Shown here: piece by piece, positions 9,425-17,165 of the stretch
How positions within the stretch are numbered: position 1 is the first letter of the stretch
Layout: every line of letters starts with the position of its first letter
Origin: CAZWDL01 sp964632995
GTDB taxonomy: Bacteria; Bacteroidota; Bacteroidia; Chitinophagales; Saprospiraceae
Length of the DNA stretch: 54,391 bases
Direction: 5' to 3'
NCBI GenBank assembly: GCA_964632995.1
Contig: CAZWDL010000039.1
Coordinates: 1-54,391 of the forward strand
Program-made: the position numbers and the translations under genes
The notes under the pieces: generated by a model
Database searches by the model: none
What the model saw: only the letters and a program-made list of their open reading frames with translations
What the model was told of the DNA's origin: nothing

Positions 9425-10357
9425 TCAATACCACTCCTCGCCCTCCAGTCCCTCATAAACCTTTCTAATTCCCTCTTCCAGTCCAATCTGATGGCGCCAG
9501 CCGAGGCCGTGGAGTTTGGTGACGTCGAGGAGTTTGCGGGGGGTGCCGTCGGGTTTGGAGAGATCGTGATCGATATTACCTTCGAAGCCGGTGATGCGGG
9601 CGATGAGGTGGGCCAGGTCGACGATGGGCAGATCCTCGCCGGTGCCGATATTGACCAGGCCGGGCTCGTTGTAGTGTTCCATGAGGTAGAGGGAGGCGTC
9701 GGCCAGGTCATCGACGTGGAGGAACTCGCGGCGGGGCCGGCCGGTACCCCAGAGGACGACCTGCTCGTGGCCGTCGCGCTGCGCTTCGTGAAACTTGCGG
9801 ATCAGGGCGGGCAGTACATGGGAGGTCTCGAGGTCGTAATTGTCGTTGGGGCCGTAGAGGTTGGTGGGCATGACGGAAATGAAATGGCAGCCGTACTGGG
9901 CTCGGTAGGCGTCGCAGAGCTTGATGCCGGCGATCTTGGCGATGGCGTAGGGTTCATTGGTGGGCTCCAGCTCGCCGGTGAGGAGGTAGTCTTCTTTCAG
10001 CGGCTGCGGCGCCAGCTTGGGGTAGATACAGGAGGAGCCCAGGAAGAGGAGCTTTTTGACGCCATACTCCTTGGCGGCATGGATGACGTTGTTCTGGATC
10101 ATCAGGTTGTCATAGAGGAATTCTCCCCGGTAGGTGTTGTTGGCCATGATGCCGCCTACCTTGGCCGCAGCGAGGAATACATAATCGGGCTGCTCCCTCC
10201 GGAAGAACTCTTGTACCTCCGCCTGGCTGCGCAGGTCGAGCTGCCGGGAAGTGCGGGTGACGAAGTTATCATAGCCTTCAGCCTTCAGCTTGCGGAGGAG
10301 GGCGGAGCCTACCATGCCGCGGTGGCCGGCTATGTAGATTTTATCGGTTGGATTCAT
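9425..10357 (-). CDS. fcl: GDP-L-fucose synthase
   Basis: An NADPH-dependent SDR enzyme of 310 residues that epimerises and reduces GDP-4-keto-6-deoxy-mannose to GDP-L-fucose. The cofactor loop is 'IAGHRGMVGSALLRKL' at the N-terminus. The catalytic Ser region is 'LGSSCIYPKLAPQP' and the YxxxK pair is in 'NEPYAIAKIAGIKL'. The substrate-side motif 'WGTGRPRREFLHVDDLADA' is typical of Fcl. Length matches E. coli WcaG. Its partner gmd is upstream at 11054-12190, but about 700 bases with a broken toxin-antitoxin pair separate them. It supplies the donor for the GT10 enzyme at 33816-34973. Confidence 0.95.
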   Translation of the reverse strand: MNPTDKIYIAGHRGMVGSALLRKLKAEGYDNFVTRTSRQLDLRSQAEVQEFFRREQPDYVFLAAAKVGGIMANNTYRGEFLYDNLMIQNNVIHAAKEYGVKKLLFLGSSCIYPKLAPQPLKEDYLLTGELEPTNEPYAIAKIAGIKLCDAYRAQYGCHFISVMPTNLYGPNDNYDLETSHVLPALIRKFHEAQRDGHEQVVLWGTGRPRREFLHVDDLADASLYLMEHYNEPGLVNIGTGEDLPIVDLAHLIARITGFEGNIDHDLSKPDGTPRKLLDVTKLHGLGWRHQIGLEEGIRKVYEGLEGEEWY

Positions 10358-10426
10358 ACGGAGTACACTGATTTGTCAGGATTCGGGATTGTTCACCCCG
10401 ACTTTTCGAGTAAAACTAAAGGGAGG

Positions 10427-10531
10427 TTATTTGATTTCTTTGAGAATCAGATCTATAAGGTTTTGAGATATTCTGAAGTCCTCTCCTTGAATGCGATTAA
10501 GGATGTCTTCCGAAATTACAATTTCAGGCAT
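10427..10531 (-). pseudogene. DUF3368 (PIN-like toxin) remnant, internally deleted
   Basis: A 34-codon frame whose first residues 'MPEIVIS' and last residues 'FRISQNLIDLILKEIK' look like the two ends of a DUF3368 PIN-domain protein, normally about 150 residues. The middle, including the acidic nuclease residues, is missing. Its ATG overlaps the end of the UPF0175 gene by 8 bases, the arrangement usual for UPF0175/DUF3368 pairs. It is too short to be active. The family call rests on context and on short ends, so it is moderately sure. Confidence 0.6.
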
Positions 10532-10745
10532 TTTTGATATCTTCTCTCAGGTCCTCTTCCGATTGACTAAAAATGGAGAAACCGTATTTCCCAATGATTT
10601 CAATGAAAGCTCTTTTACTGAGATCAGCTATCTTGGCAGCTTTTCCAAGGCTTAGAATCCCTCTTTCATATAGCTCTCCTGCAAAGATTATTTTTGCATC
10701 TCGTATTTCGAGGGTATCCGGAATTTCCAGGTTTATGGTTTTCAT
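10524..10745 (-). CDS. UPF0175 family antitoxin-like protein
   Basis: A small protein of 73 residues, 'MKTINLEIPDTLEIRDAKII' at the start, with the UPF0175 helix-turn-helix-like core 'SLGKAAKIADLSKRAFIEII'. UPF0175 proteins are usually the upstream partner of DUF3368 PIN-domain toxins. The ATG at 10745 is chosen over one at 10799 because the family starts with this beta-strand. Its partner survives only as a remnant overlapping its 3' end, so this is an orphan antitoxin. The pair sits between gmd and fcl. Confidence 0.75.
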   Translation of the reverse strand: MKTINLEIPDTLEIRDAKIIFAGELYERGILSLGKAAKIADLSKRAFIEIIGKYGFSIFSQSEEDLREDIKNA

Positions 10746-11053
10746 ATTCGTAAGCTCTTTTTGGCTAAAATAACGAAATATCGATGTTTGGGGTTTCAAA
10801 TAGCTATATCACCGAACGCTTTTCATTTAGATCATAAAAAATCTGGCACTATTAGGGTCGCTCTGCAGCGGAGGTATCTTTTGCTTTGCCACAAATTACA
10901 CAAATATTTCAGAATGAGGATTCCCGAGGATCTGAGTAATTCGTAAAATCATCTCTGCGCCCTCCGCGCCTCTGCGTGAAAAAAGACGCCAGATGCCAGA
11001 CAACAGATTTCATGTACCCAAAACCTAAAACCTAAACCCCAAACCCTAAATTC

Positions 11054-12190
11054 CTACTCAAACTCATTCTTAACCTCAAAGCCAGCATCCTTCAAATACT
11101 GGTCACGCCGGAACAGCTCCAGGTCTGCCTGCACCATTTCGCTGACGAGCGCAGGGAAGTCGTATTTTGGCTGCCAGCCCAGCTGCGTCTTAGCCTTGGC
11201 GGGGTCGCCGATGAGCAGGTCTACTTCCGTAGGGCGGAAATAGCGGGGGTCGATGGCCAGGACCTCCACGCCGGTACTGAGGTGGGGCTCCGGATTGCCG
11301 GGCAATTTTGCGGAATCGATATCCGCCACAATACCAATCTCTTCTTTGCCTTTGCCGTGAAATTCCAGTTCCACTCCCACCTCGCGGAAGGCCTGCTGGG
11401 CCATCTGCCGTACGCTGGTGGTTACGCCGGTGGCGATGACAAAATCTTCGGGTTTTTCCTGCTGTAGCATCAGCCACATAGCCTCTACATAATCGCGGGC
11501 ATGGCCCCAGTCGCGGCGGGCATCGAGGTTGCCGAGGTAGAGTTTGTCCTGCAGGCCCAGGGCGATCTTGGCCACCGCGCGGGTGATCTTGCGCGTCACG
11601 AAGGTCTCGCCCCGCAGGGGGCTCTCGTGGTTGAAGAGGATGCCGTTGCAGGCAAACATGTTATAGGCCTCGCGGTAGTTGACGGTGATCCAGTAGGCGT
11701 AGAGCTTAGCGGCGGCGTAGGGCGAGCGGGGGTAGAAGGGCGTTTTCTCGCTCTGCGGCACCTCCTGCACCAGCCCGTACAGCTCGGAGGTGGAAGCCTG
11801 GTAGAATTTGGTTTTTTCTTCCAGGCCCAGGATGCGGATGGCTTCCAGGAGGCGCAGCGTACCCACCCCGTCGGCATTGGCGGTGTACTCCGGCGAGTCG
11901 AAGCTCACCTGCACGTGCGACATGGCGCCCAGGTTGTAAATCTCGTCGGGCTGCACCTCCTGAATGATGCGGATCAGGTTGGTGCTGTCCGTCAGATCGC
12001 CGTAGTGCAGGATGAAGCGCAGGTCCTCCTCGTGCGGATCCTGGTACAGGTGATCGATACGGGAGGTATTGAACAAGGAAGCGCGGCGTTTGATGCCGTG
12101 CACTTCGTAGCCTTTTTCCAGCAACAGCTCGCCGAGATAGGCGCCGTCCTGGCCGGTAATTCCGGTTATTAGTGCTTTTTTCTTATGCAT
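11054..12190 (-). CDS. gmd: GDP-mannose 4,6-dehydratase
   Basis: An SDR-family dehydratase of 378 residues that converts GDP-D-mannose to GDP-4-keto-6-deoxy-D-mannose, the first step to GDP-L-fucose. The cofactor loop is 'ALITGITGQDGAYLGELLL' at the N-terminus. 'HGIKRRASLFNTSRIDHLY' is diagnostic of Gmd. The catalytic motifs are 'QASTSELYG' and 'YAAAKLYAYW' (YxxxK). 'FNHESPLRGETFVTRKI' follows. Length and motifs indicate a complete enzyme. With fcl downstream it forms the GDP-fucose pathway. GDP-mannose synthesis genes are not in the window. Confidence 0.96.
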   Translation of the reverse strand: MHKKKALITGITGQDGAYLGELLLEKGYEVHGIKRRASLFNTSRIDHLYQDPHEEDLRFILHYGDLTDSTNLIRIIQEVQPDEIYNLGAMSHVQVSFDSPEYTANADGVGTLRLLEAIRILGLEEKTKFYQASTSELYGLVQEVPQSEKTPFYPRSPYAAAKLYAYWITVNYREAYNMFACNGILFNHESPLRGETFVTRKITRAVAKIALGLQDKLYLGNLDARRDWGHARDYVEAMWLMLQQEKPEDFVIATGVTTSVRQMAQQAFREVGVELEFHGKGKEEIGIVADIDSAKLPGNPEPHLSTGVEVLAIDPRYFRPTEVDLLIGDPAKAKTQLGWQPKYDFPALVSEMVQADLELFRRDQYLKDAGFEVKNEFE

Positions 12191-12243
12191 GGAAAGGAAG
12201 TTGAATTGGGAATTTTTTCGTTAGTGTGAGGTTAATATCTAGT

Positions 12244-12330
12244 GTGGGGGCTCGGCTGTCGCCTCGCTGAGGGGTTGGCCGGCCGGGGAAGTCCGGCGGG
12301 TAGCCCTCCCCTCAGCGAGGGAGCCCCCAC
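12244..12330. repeat. long GC-rich inverted repeat
   Basis: GTGGGGGCTC (12244-12253) plus CCTCGCTGAGGGG (12262-12274) pair with CCCCTCAGCGAGG (12308-12320) and GAGCCCCCAC (12321-12330), making a two-part perfect stem around a GC-rich loop. Further small hairpins follow to 12388, for example CCCGCTC/GAGCGGG. The element lies between the GT2 gene at 12433 and gmd. It may stop or attenuate transcription, or be a dispersed palindromic repeat. Confidence 0.7.
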
Positions 12331-12432
12331 AAGAGGGGTGCAGCAGCACCCCGATCCCGCTCTTTTCGAGCGGGACCGCGCGTAGCGCCAGCAACCCCCA
12401 CGTTGGCGAATCTACTACCATAACCCCATCAA

Positions 12433-13185
12433 TCACACCCACCATAAGTACTGCCCGATTTTCCTGATCGGTTTTATCCAGGTGGTATGGGGCAGCGGCC
12501 GCAATCCGTTCCGCTTCCAGGCGAGGCGGTCTTCCCGGTTGGCATGCCAGCGGTGGCGGAAGGAAGCGTTGCTTTGCCCCCCCGTACGCATGCGGACGAG
12601 CACCTCCGGCAGATAGGCCGTGCTGATGCGGTGCTTGTAGAGCAGGCGCAGCATCAGCTCGTAGTCGGCAGAGCTGCGGAAGTCCATATTAAAGGAACCG
12701 TAGCGTTCGTAACAGGCGCGACGAACAAAGAAGGTGGGATGCGGCGGCATCCAGCCGTGCAGGAATTTGTGCAGCTGGTAGCCGCCGGAGCGCCAGTGCC
12801 GGACCACCTTTTCCGGATTGTCGGCCCGCACGTACTGCAAATCGCCGTATACGGAATCGACGTCGTGCTGCTCGAAAATGTCCATCACGCGCTGCAGCAC
12901 GCCTTCGTGAGCGTAGAAGTCATCGGAGTTGATAATGCCCACCACTTCGCCGCCGGCCAGGGCGATTCCCTTGTTCATCGCATCGTAGGTGCCCCGGTCG
13001 GGCTCCGAGATGATGCGATGAATGGCGGAACCGTAGGAGGTGGCAATGTCCAGCGTGGCATCCCCGGAGGCCCCGTCGATGATCAGGTATTCCACCTCGG
13101 CGTACGACTGCGAAAGGACACTGTCGATGGTGTCGCGCAGGGTGGCGGCGCTGTTGTAGGTGGGGGTGATTAGAGATAGTTTCAT
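12433..13185 (-). CDS. glycosyltransferase family 2
   Basis: A soluble GT-A fold glycosyltransferase of 250 residues, near the size of WcaE-like colanic acid enzymes. It opens with 'ITPTYNSAATLRDTIDS' and 'EYLIIDGASGDATLDI'. The metal-binding acidic motif is in 'VGIINSDDFYAHEG'. 'HGWMPPHPTFFVRRACYE' is a common mid-domain signature in this subgroup. Its ATG overlaps the stop of the upstream membrane-protein gene by 4 bases, so they are translationally coupled. Donor and linkage cannot be told. Confidence 0.88.
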   Translation of the reverse strand: MKLSLITPTYNSAATLRDTIDSVLSQSYAEVEYLIIDGASGDATLDIATSYGSAIHRIISEPDRGTYDAMNKGIALAGGEVVGIINSDDFYAHEGVLQRVMDIFEQHDVDSVYGDLQYVRADNPEKVVRHWRSGGYQLHKFLHGWMPPHPTFFVRRACYERYGSFNMDFRSSADYELMLRLLYKHRISTAYLPEVLVRMRTGGQSNASFRHRWHANREDRLAWKRNGLRPLPHTTWIKPIRKIGQYLWWV

Positions 13186-14657
13186 TTCTGTCGTTTTGCA
13201 GCTGGTTGTTGGTACACCACCTTCTTAATTGTTGGTGCAAAGTATTTGCCCATAAAGGGGTCGCCCGTTTTGGTTCTACGGTCGGACAGGCTTTCGTAGA
13301 GAAATGCCGGCGGATCGGATGGTGGAGGAACTTGGCAGATGGGTACTTTACACTGCTCCAGCACCGCGTATTGCCGTTGCATTTCCTGGTCGTACTTTTG
13401 GGCCTTTCCCGAGAGTAAGACTTTCCAGGCCCGACCTATATTGGCGTCTACTTCTACTAAATCCCATGCACTTTTCTTTTTACCGGTCGTGCGGTCGATC
13501 TGTAGGCCCTGGAAGAAAACCTGTCCGAAGGCCCATAAGGAGATCAAAACGATCAGCGGCGGCTTTAGCACCGGCGCGTAGTTTGGCCATTTGCCCCGCC
13601 ACTGTCGGCAGAGGGCCACGCATGCTCCCAGCCAGCCCAGCAACACCGTCAGGTACAGCATATCAACGATGCGCTCCGGGAGGCTGGCTCCCCGCGTTCC
13701 CCATAAGAGCGGAAAAAGGGCGATAGGAATCAGCAAGACTATAAAACCTAGCCAGGCCGCGGGATGATGAAAAAGCCGGTACCCATTATCCGCCAGTCGC
13801 CAGGCAAAGGGTAGCCACAAAAGCGTCAGGGGCAGCCACAGGCCGTCCAGTATCCAGTCGGTCCAAAGAAAGGCTGTCACCTCTGCGGTGAGCAGAAAGA
13901 TACCTCCCGGCTCGACAGTATTTTGGTAGGCTTCCATTCGCTGGTAATTTCCGGGAGCCAAAACGGCTGTCAGACTGGCACCGATTATGATAAATCCGAG
14001 TATCCAAAACCATAATGGAATGTTTGGCGGACGGCTTACTAACAAGACCGTACCCCAAACCAGATTTATAGTCACCAGTGTAATCTCGTTGGTGCCAACC
14101 GCAAATATAGCCAGCAGGGGTAATACAAGCCACTGGAAAATGAGCGAAGTACGAGTAGTGAAAGCCCGGTATAAGGCCGCTAACCAGATGAAAAGGGCCA
14201 GTAAACCGGTCTGGTAGGTCAGCACGCTGGTATACCGGTAGATGGTATCGTAAGGACCGCTAAGCTGATGGAGATAAGCAAGGAGCAGCCCCAGAAGAAT
14301 CGTGATGGTCGATTTTAGGGATAACCTAAGTGTCGTTCGGAGTAGTAGATAAAGGCCATATCCCCAAAGGAGATAGAATAGAGCAAAAAGCGCTTGAAAA
14401 CGGCCGAGCGTATACCATTCATCCGTCAAGCTCATCAGCGCCGTACTGCTGTATCGTCCCATGGTAGTCAGGTACCAGTGACGTTGCTGTGCCCAAAAAC
14501 TTTCTCCTGCCCACCTTCCGCCCCAGTTCGTAATCCAGTCCCATTCGTGGACGCCCAAGGGATGGTTGAAGTTAAAGAGGACTACAAAGGGAAGAATAGC
14601 CGCCAGACTCAGGATCCAGGCCATTGCTATCCCGGTTTTCTTAATATCTATGGTCAT
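13182..14657 (-). CDS. polytopic membrane protein, possible GT-C-type glycosyltransferase
   Basis: A membrane protein of 491 residues with roughly ten to twelve hydrophobic segments. The first large loop has 'NHPLGVHEWDWITNWGGRW', which includes acidic residues where GT-C enzymes bind the lipid-linked donor. It resembles DUF6056-like membrane proteins found in polysaccharide loci. The last 90 or so residues are soluble and include 'QYAVLEQCKVPICQVPPP'. It is coupled by 4-base overlaps to the DUF2304 gene before it and the GT2 gene after it. With the DPM1-like GT2 (15053-15733) it could use a polyprenyl-phosphate sugar made by that enzyme. Family assignment is tentative. Confidence 0.6.
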   Translation of the reverse strand: MTIDIKKTGIAMAWILSLAAILPFVVLFNFNHPLGVHEWDWITNWGGRWAGESFWAQQRHWYLTTMGRYSSTALMSLTDEWYTLGRFQALFALFYLLWGYGLYLLLRTTLRLSLKSTITILLGLLLAYLHQLSGPYDTIYRYTSVLTYQTGLLALFIWLAALYRAFTTRTSLIFQWLVLPLLAIFAVGTNEITLVTINLVWGTVLLVSRPPNIPLWFWILGFIIIGASLTAVLAPGNYQRMEAYQNTVEPGGIFLLTAEVTAFLWTDWILDGLWLPLTLLWLPFAWRLADNGYRLFHHPAAWLGFIVLLIPIALFPLLWGTRGASLPERIVDMLYLTVLLGWLGACVALCRQWRGKWPNYAPVLKPPLIVLISLWAFGQVFFQGLQIDRTTGKKKSAWDLVEVDANIGRAWKVLLSGKAQKYDQEMQRQYAVLEQCKVPICQVPPPSDPPAFLYESLSDRRTKTGDPFMGKYFAPTIKKVVYQQPAAKRQK

Positions 14658-14998
14658 TCTTCCTCGTCTTCTTCCGGAGCCTTTGCTGTCTGTAGCGCCA
14701 GCAGGCGCAAAATCTCCGTCTGTCTTTCTTCTATCTTACGCAGGCGAGAGAATAGGACACCGCTCACGGCCACGAAAGTAACAACAGCCATATAGAGCAA
14801 CAAGTCGGCGCCACGACCTACTCCCAGTAGATTGGCCAGCCGGTTGGTGTATTCCGGGAACAGAACGGCCAGGCAGCCCGCTGAAAACCAAAGGACAACC
14901 ATCGCCACACCCCACCAGCGGTATCGGAACAGCCTGATATAACCGTATACCAGGCTGAGCAGGACCAGCAGCAAAATAAGTTGTATCGGAGCAAGCAT
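14654..14998 (-). CDS. DUF2304 family small membrane protein
   Basis: A protein of 114 residues with three hydrophobic helices ('IQLILLLVLLSLVYGYI', 'WGVAMVVLWFSAGCLAVLF', 'LLLYMAVVTFVAVSGVLF') and a charged C-terminal helix 'RLRKIEERQTEILRLLALQ' ending in an acidic tail. This layout matches DUF2304, which is regularly found next to DPM1-like GT2 genes and GT-C membrane enzymes. It probably anchors or partners the GT2 encoded just upstream. It overlaps the next gene by 4 bases. Confidence 0.8.
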   Translation of the reverse strand: MLAPIQLILLLVLLSLVYGYIRLFRYRWWGVAMVVLWFSAGCLAVLFPEYTNRLANLLGVGRGADLLLYMAVVTFVAVSGVLFSRLRKIEERQTEILRLLALQTAKAPEEDEEE

Positions 14999-15052
14999 AT
15001 TATTGAAAAAGGGCCGACTTTCGTCCGGGTGTGGCGGCTTTCGAAAGAAATA

Positions 15053-15733
15053 TCATGGAAATAAGTACCGGCCTACCAGGCGAACAGCTAGCGGTACAGC
15101 CTGCCACAACGATTGCCGGCGTCCGCCCTCAGAATACTGAATTATTACCGGAATTTCCCGCCAACGTAATTCCGCTGCCTTGATTTGCCATAGGAGTTCG
15201 GTCGCATGCGCCATTCGATTTTCCTGCAGCTGTAGGGCGTCCAGCGCCTGCGCATTCAGCGCCCGGAGCCCGCAATGAGCGTCGCTTAACCAAATTCCGG
15301 TGAGCAGACCGTTAAAAACGGCTGCCGCCTTTAACCATAGCCGGCGAATTTTCGGCACCTGGGTGCTGCCTTCCGGACTCAGGAATCGAGAACCCAATGT
15401 AAGATCTGCCTCGCCCATGAACAGGGGATGAAGCAAGCGGGAAATATCCGCCACCCGGTGCTGACCGTCGCCGTCGAAATGAACGACGTATGCCACACCC
15501 TTCCGGCGTGCATACTCCATGCCGGTTTGTAATGCTGCACCTTGTCCCAAATTATAAAGGTGCCGCAGATAGTGCAGGGGAATGTTCCTGATAAGCGGCC
15601 GGTAATCAGTCCTGGAACCGTCGTCGATTAGTACGATTTCGTGACCGGTGCTGTGCACCTCCTGCAACAGAACGTCGAGAGATTCCGCCGGCTCGTTATA
15701 AACCGGAATAAGAATATATACCAATGGATTCAT
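15053..15733 (-). CDS. glycosyltransferase family 2, polyprenyl-phosphate sugar synthase-like
   Basis: A GT2 enzyme of 226 residues like dolichyl/polyprenyl-phosphate mannose synthases. Motifs are 'VYILIPVYNEPAESLDVLL', 'HEIVLIDDGSRTDYRPLI', the DxD-like 'YVVHFDGDGQH' and 'LTLGSRFLSPEGSTQVPK'. It has no C-terminal membrane helices, so the downstream DUF2304 protein may supply the membrane contact. It would load a hexose on undecaprenyl phosphate for use by the membrane protein at 13182-14657. This three-gene reading is inference from order and overlaps. Confidence 0.85.
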   Translation of the reverse strand: MNPLVYILIPVYNEPAESLDVLLQEVHSTGHEIVLIDDGSRTDYRPLIRNIPLHYLRHLYNLGQGAALQTGMEYARRKGVAYVVHFDGDGQHRVADISRLLHPLFMGEADLTLGSRFLSPEGSTQVPKIRRLWLKAAAVFNGLLTGIWLSDAHCGLRALNAQALDALQLQENRMAHATELLWQIKAAELRWREIPVIIQYSEGGRRQSLWQAVPLAVRLVGRYLFP

Positions 15734-16393
15734 CCTATAATTTTCTCTTTGAAAGAAGCCACAGGATTACAACCCCAAAGTCACCCACGGTCAAAATTAG
15801 CCAAAGATCATTTATGGCAATGACTGACTTTTCATGACAATCGCAATAATTCCGCTGTAATACAAACCTCCAGAGTTGTCAGAAAGAATGGCAAAACCAC
15901 TCGAGGCCGGCTGCAACGGAGAGGGCAACCTGCCCAGGAAAAATTACTGCCGCAGATTACTTGTTACCTTAGGGCCCGGCGAAGAATAACTTCCCCATTT
16001 GATGCTGATCTTTTGCCGCTGTACTGCGTTAATCATCACTTACGTAGCTAGGCTATGCGCGTTCTTCGCGCCTTGTCCAGCGACAAAATCTCTAGCCTGA
16101 AACGAGAAACTTATTCTTCTCCGGCCCCTTACTGATAAAAAAATGATGGTGGTATTTCGGATTGCACGGAGCTTATGGGTGTGATTCAAAGCAGCGGGGG
16201 AATACTCGAAGGGGATAATATTATCGCCGCGTATACGCTCTATGGCATGCCGCCGGCCCGGCAGAAAAAAAATACAGTATAAAAAGGGGCATACCATGTA
16301 TGATCAGTGATCAGTAGCGATGAGGAAATATAGCGATAAGGGCTCTGCGGTACAGATTTTACCATGAGCGTATGAAGAATGCAATTATTTTTT
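15734..16393. other. intergenic region holding a MITE-like element
   Basis: A 660-base gap between the acetyltransferase gene and the GT2 gene. Its centre is a 164-base palindromic element (15968-16131, separate entry). A minus-strand frame at 16040-16297 runs through the element and has no protein-like character. The part at 16135-16390 has no recognised features except short inverted words such as TGATCAGTGATCA near 16301. Confidence 0.6.
15968..16131. mobile_element. MITE-like palindromic element, copy 1
   Basis: The ends are imperfect inverted repeats: the arm at 15969-15992 pairs with the arm at 16108-16131 in 20 of 24 positions. Inner arms TTTTGCCGCTG and CAGCGACAAAAT also pair. CTTA occurs at both outer edges (15968-15971 and 16128-16131), as expected for a 4-base target duplication, leaving 156 bases between. 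The core, including CTGCGTT and TCGCGCCTTG, matches the element at 46892-47056, which has nearly the same length. No transposase is encoded, so mobility would depend on an enzyme elsewhere. Confidence 0.75.
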
Positions 16394-16942
16394 CTATTCG
16401 ATTGCTCGCCGACGCCTGATTTCCGCCGGTAGGCCCTGATAAACCCCATAAGCCTCCAGGTGTTTGGTCGCCACGGCGCCCACCGCCAGCACAGCGTGGG
16501 AATGCGCCGTTACGCCCGGACAGACAGTTGCCCGCGCCCCGATCCAAACGCCGTCCTCCAGATGGATCTCACCGGTGATCAGATCAAAAGAAGGTTTTTT
16601 GTAGTCGTGGTTACCGGTCAGCAGCATGGCGCCCTGGGAAAGACAGACATGATTGCCGAGGACGACCGGCACGAGATTGTCAATCCAGACGCGCTCACCG
16701 ATCCAGCAGTGATCGCCTACCGTCAGGAACCAGGGGTATTTGATATTGACACCCGGCTTGATGAGAACGCCCCGTCCGATCCGGGCGCCGAACCAGCGCA
16801 GCAGGGTTACCTTCAGCCCCGAGAAGGGATTCAGGGGGTTGAGGAAGAAAAGAGCGTTCACCAGATACCAAAAGCCGATCTTCAGGCGGGAAGCGCCGGG
16901 ATGGTAATGATCGTTGTTGAAAGCGGATAGATCGGTCTGCAA
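16394..16942 (-). CDS. WcaF-like hexapeptide-repeat O-acetyltransferase
   Basis: A left-handed beta-helix acyltransferase of 182 residues, the size of WcaF, which O-acetylates a sugar in colanic acid assembly. The N-terminus 'HYHPGASRLKIGFWYLVNAL' and 'NPLNPFSGLKVTLLRWFGA' are typical of the WcaF group. Hexapeptide turns follow: 'IGRGVLIKPGVNIKYPWFL', 'VGDHCWIGERVWID', 'LEDGVWIGARATVCPGV'. The likely catalytic His is in 'LLTGNHDYKKPSF'. Acetyl-CoA is the expected donor and the acceptor sugar is unknown. It stands alone, with gaps of 223 bases upstream and 660 downstream. Confidence 0.88.
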   Translation of the reverse strand: MQTDLSAFNNDHYHPGASRLKIGFWYLVNALFFLNPLNPFSGLKVTLLRWFGARIGRGVLIKPGVNIKYPWFLTVGDHCWIGERVWIDNLVPVVLGNHVCLSQGAMLLTGNHDYKKPSFDLITGEIHLEDGVWIGARATVCPGVTAHSHAVLAVGAVATKHLEAYGVYQGLPAEIRRRRAIE

Positions 16943-17165
16943 GTGGGTCAGTTTCCTGGGTTAACGTTAGCTCGGGATGAAATAAGTTGTCTTTTCTTCA
17001 TTGGGCTTTTAGGTGTTGGCCAGACTAATGGTACACTGATCCTTTAGCGTTGATTATGATAATTGAGGCACCAGCTTTTTAATCATAATCGATCATTACA
17101 TATCAATGTACTATGATCGGTGGCCGTTTCCGGCCATCCTGAACGGCCGATAGCCGAATCCACGG

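Noticed and set aside
9374..10537. Long plus-strand frame of 387 codons opposite fcl
   Set aside because: It lies antisense to a clearly recognised fcl gene. Its composition (runs of Val, Gly, Glu, Asp) is what the complement of a GC-rich gene gives.
16040..16449. Two short minus-strand frames in the gap before the WcaF-like gene
   Set aside because: One lies across the MITE-like element and the other overlaps the acetyltransferase gene in another frame. No family resemblance.
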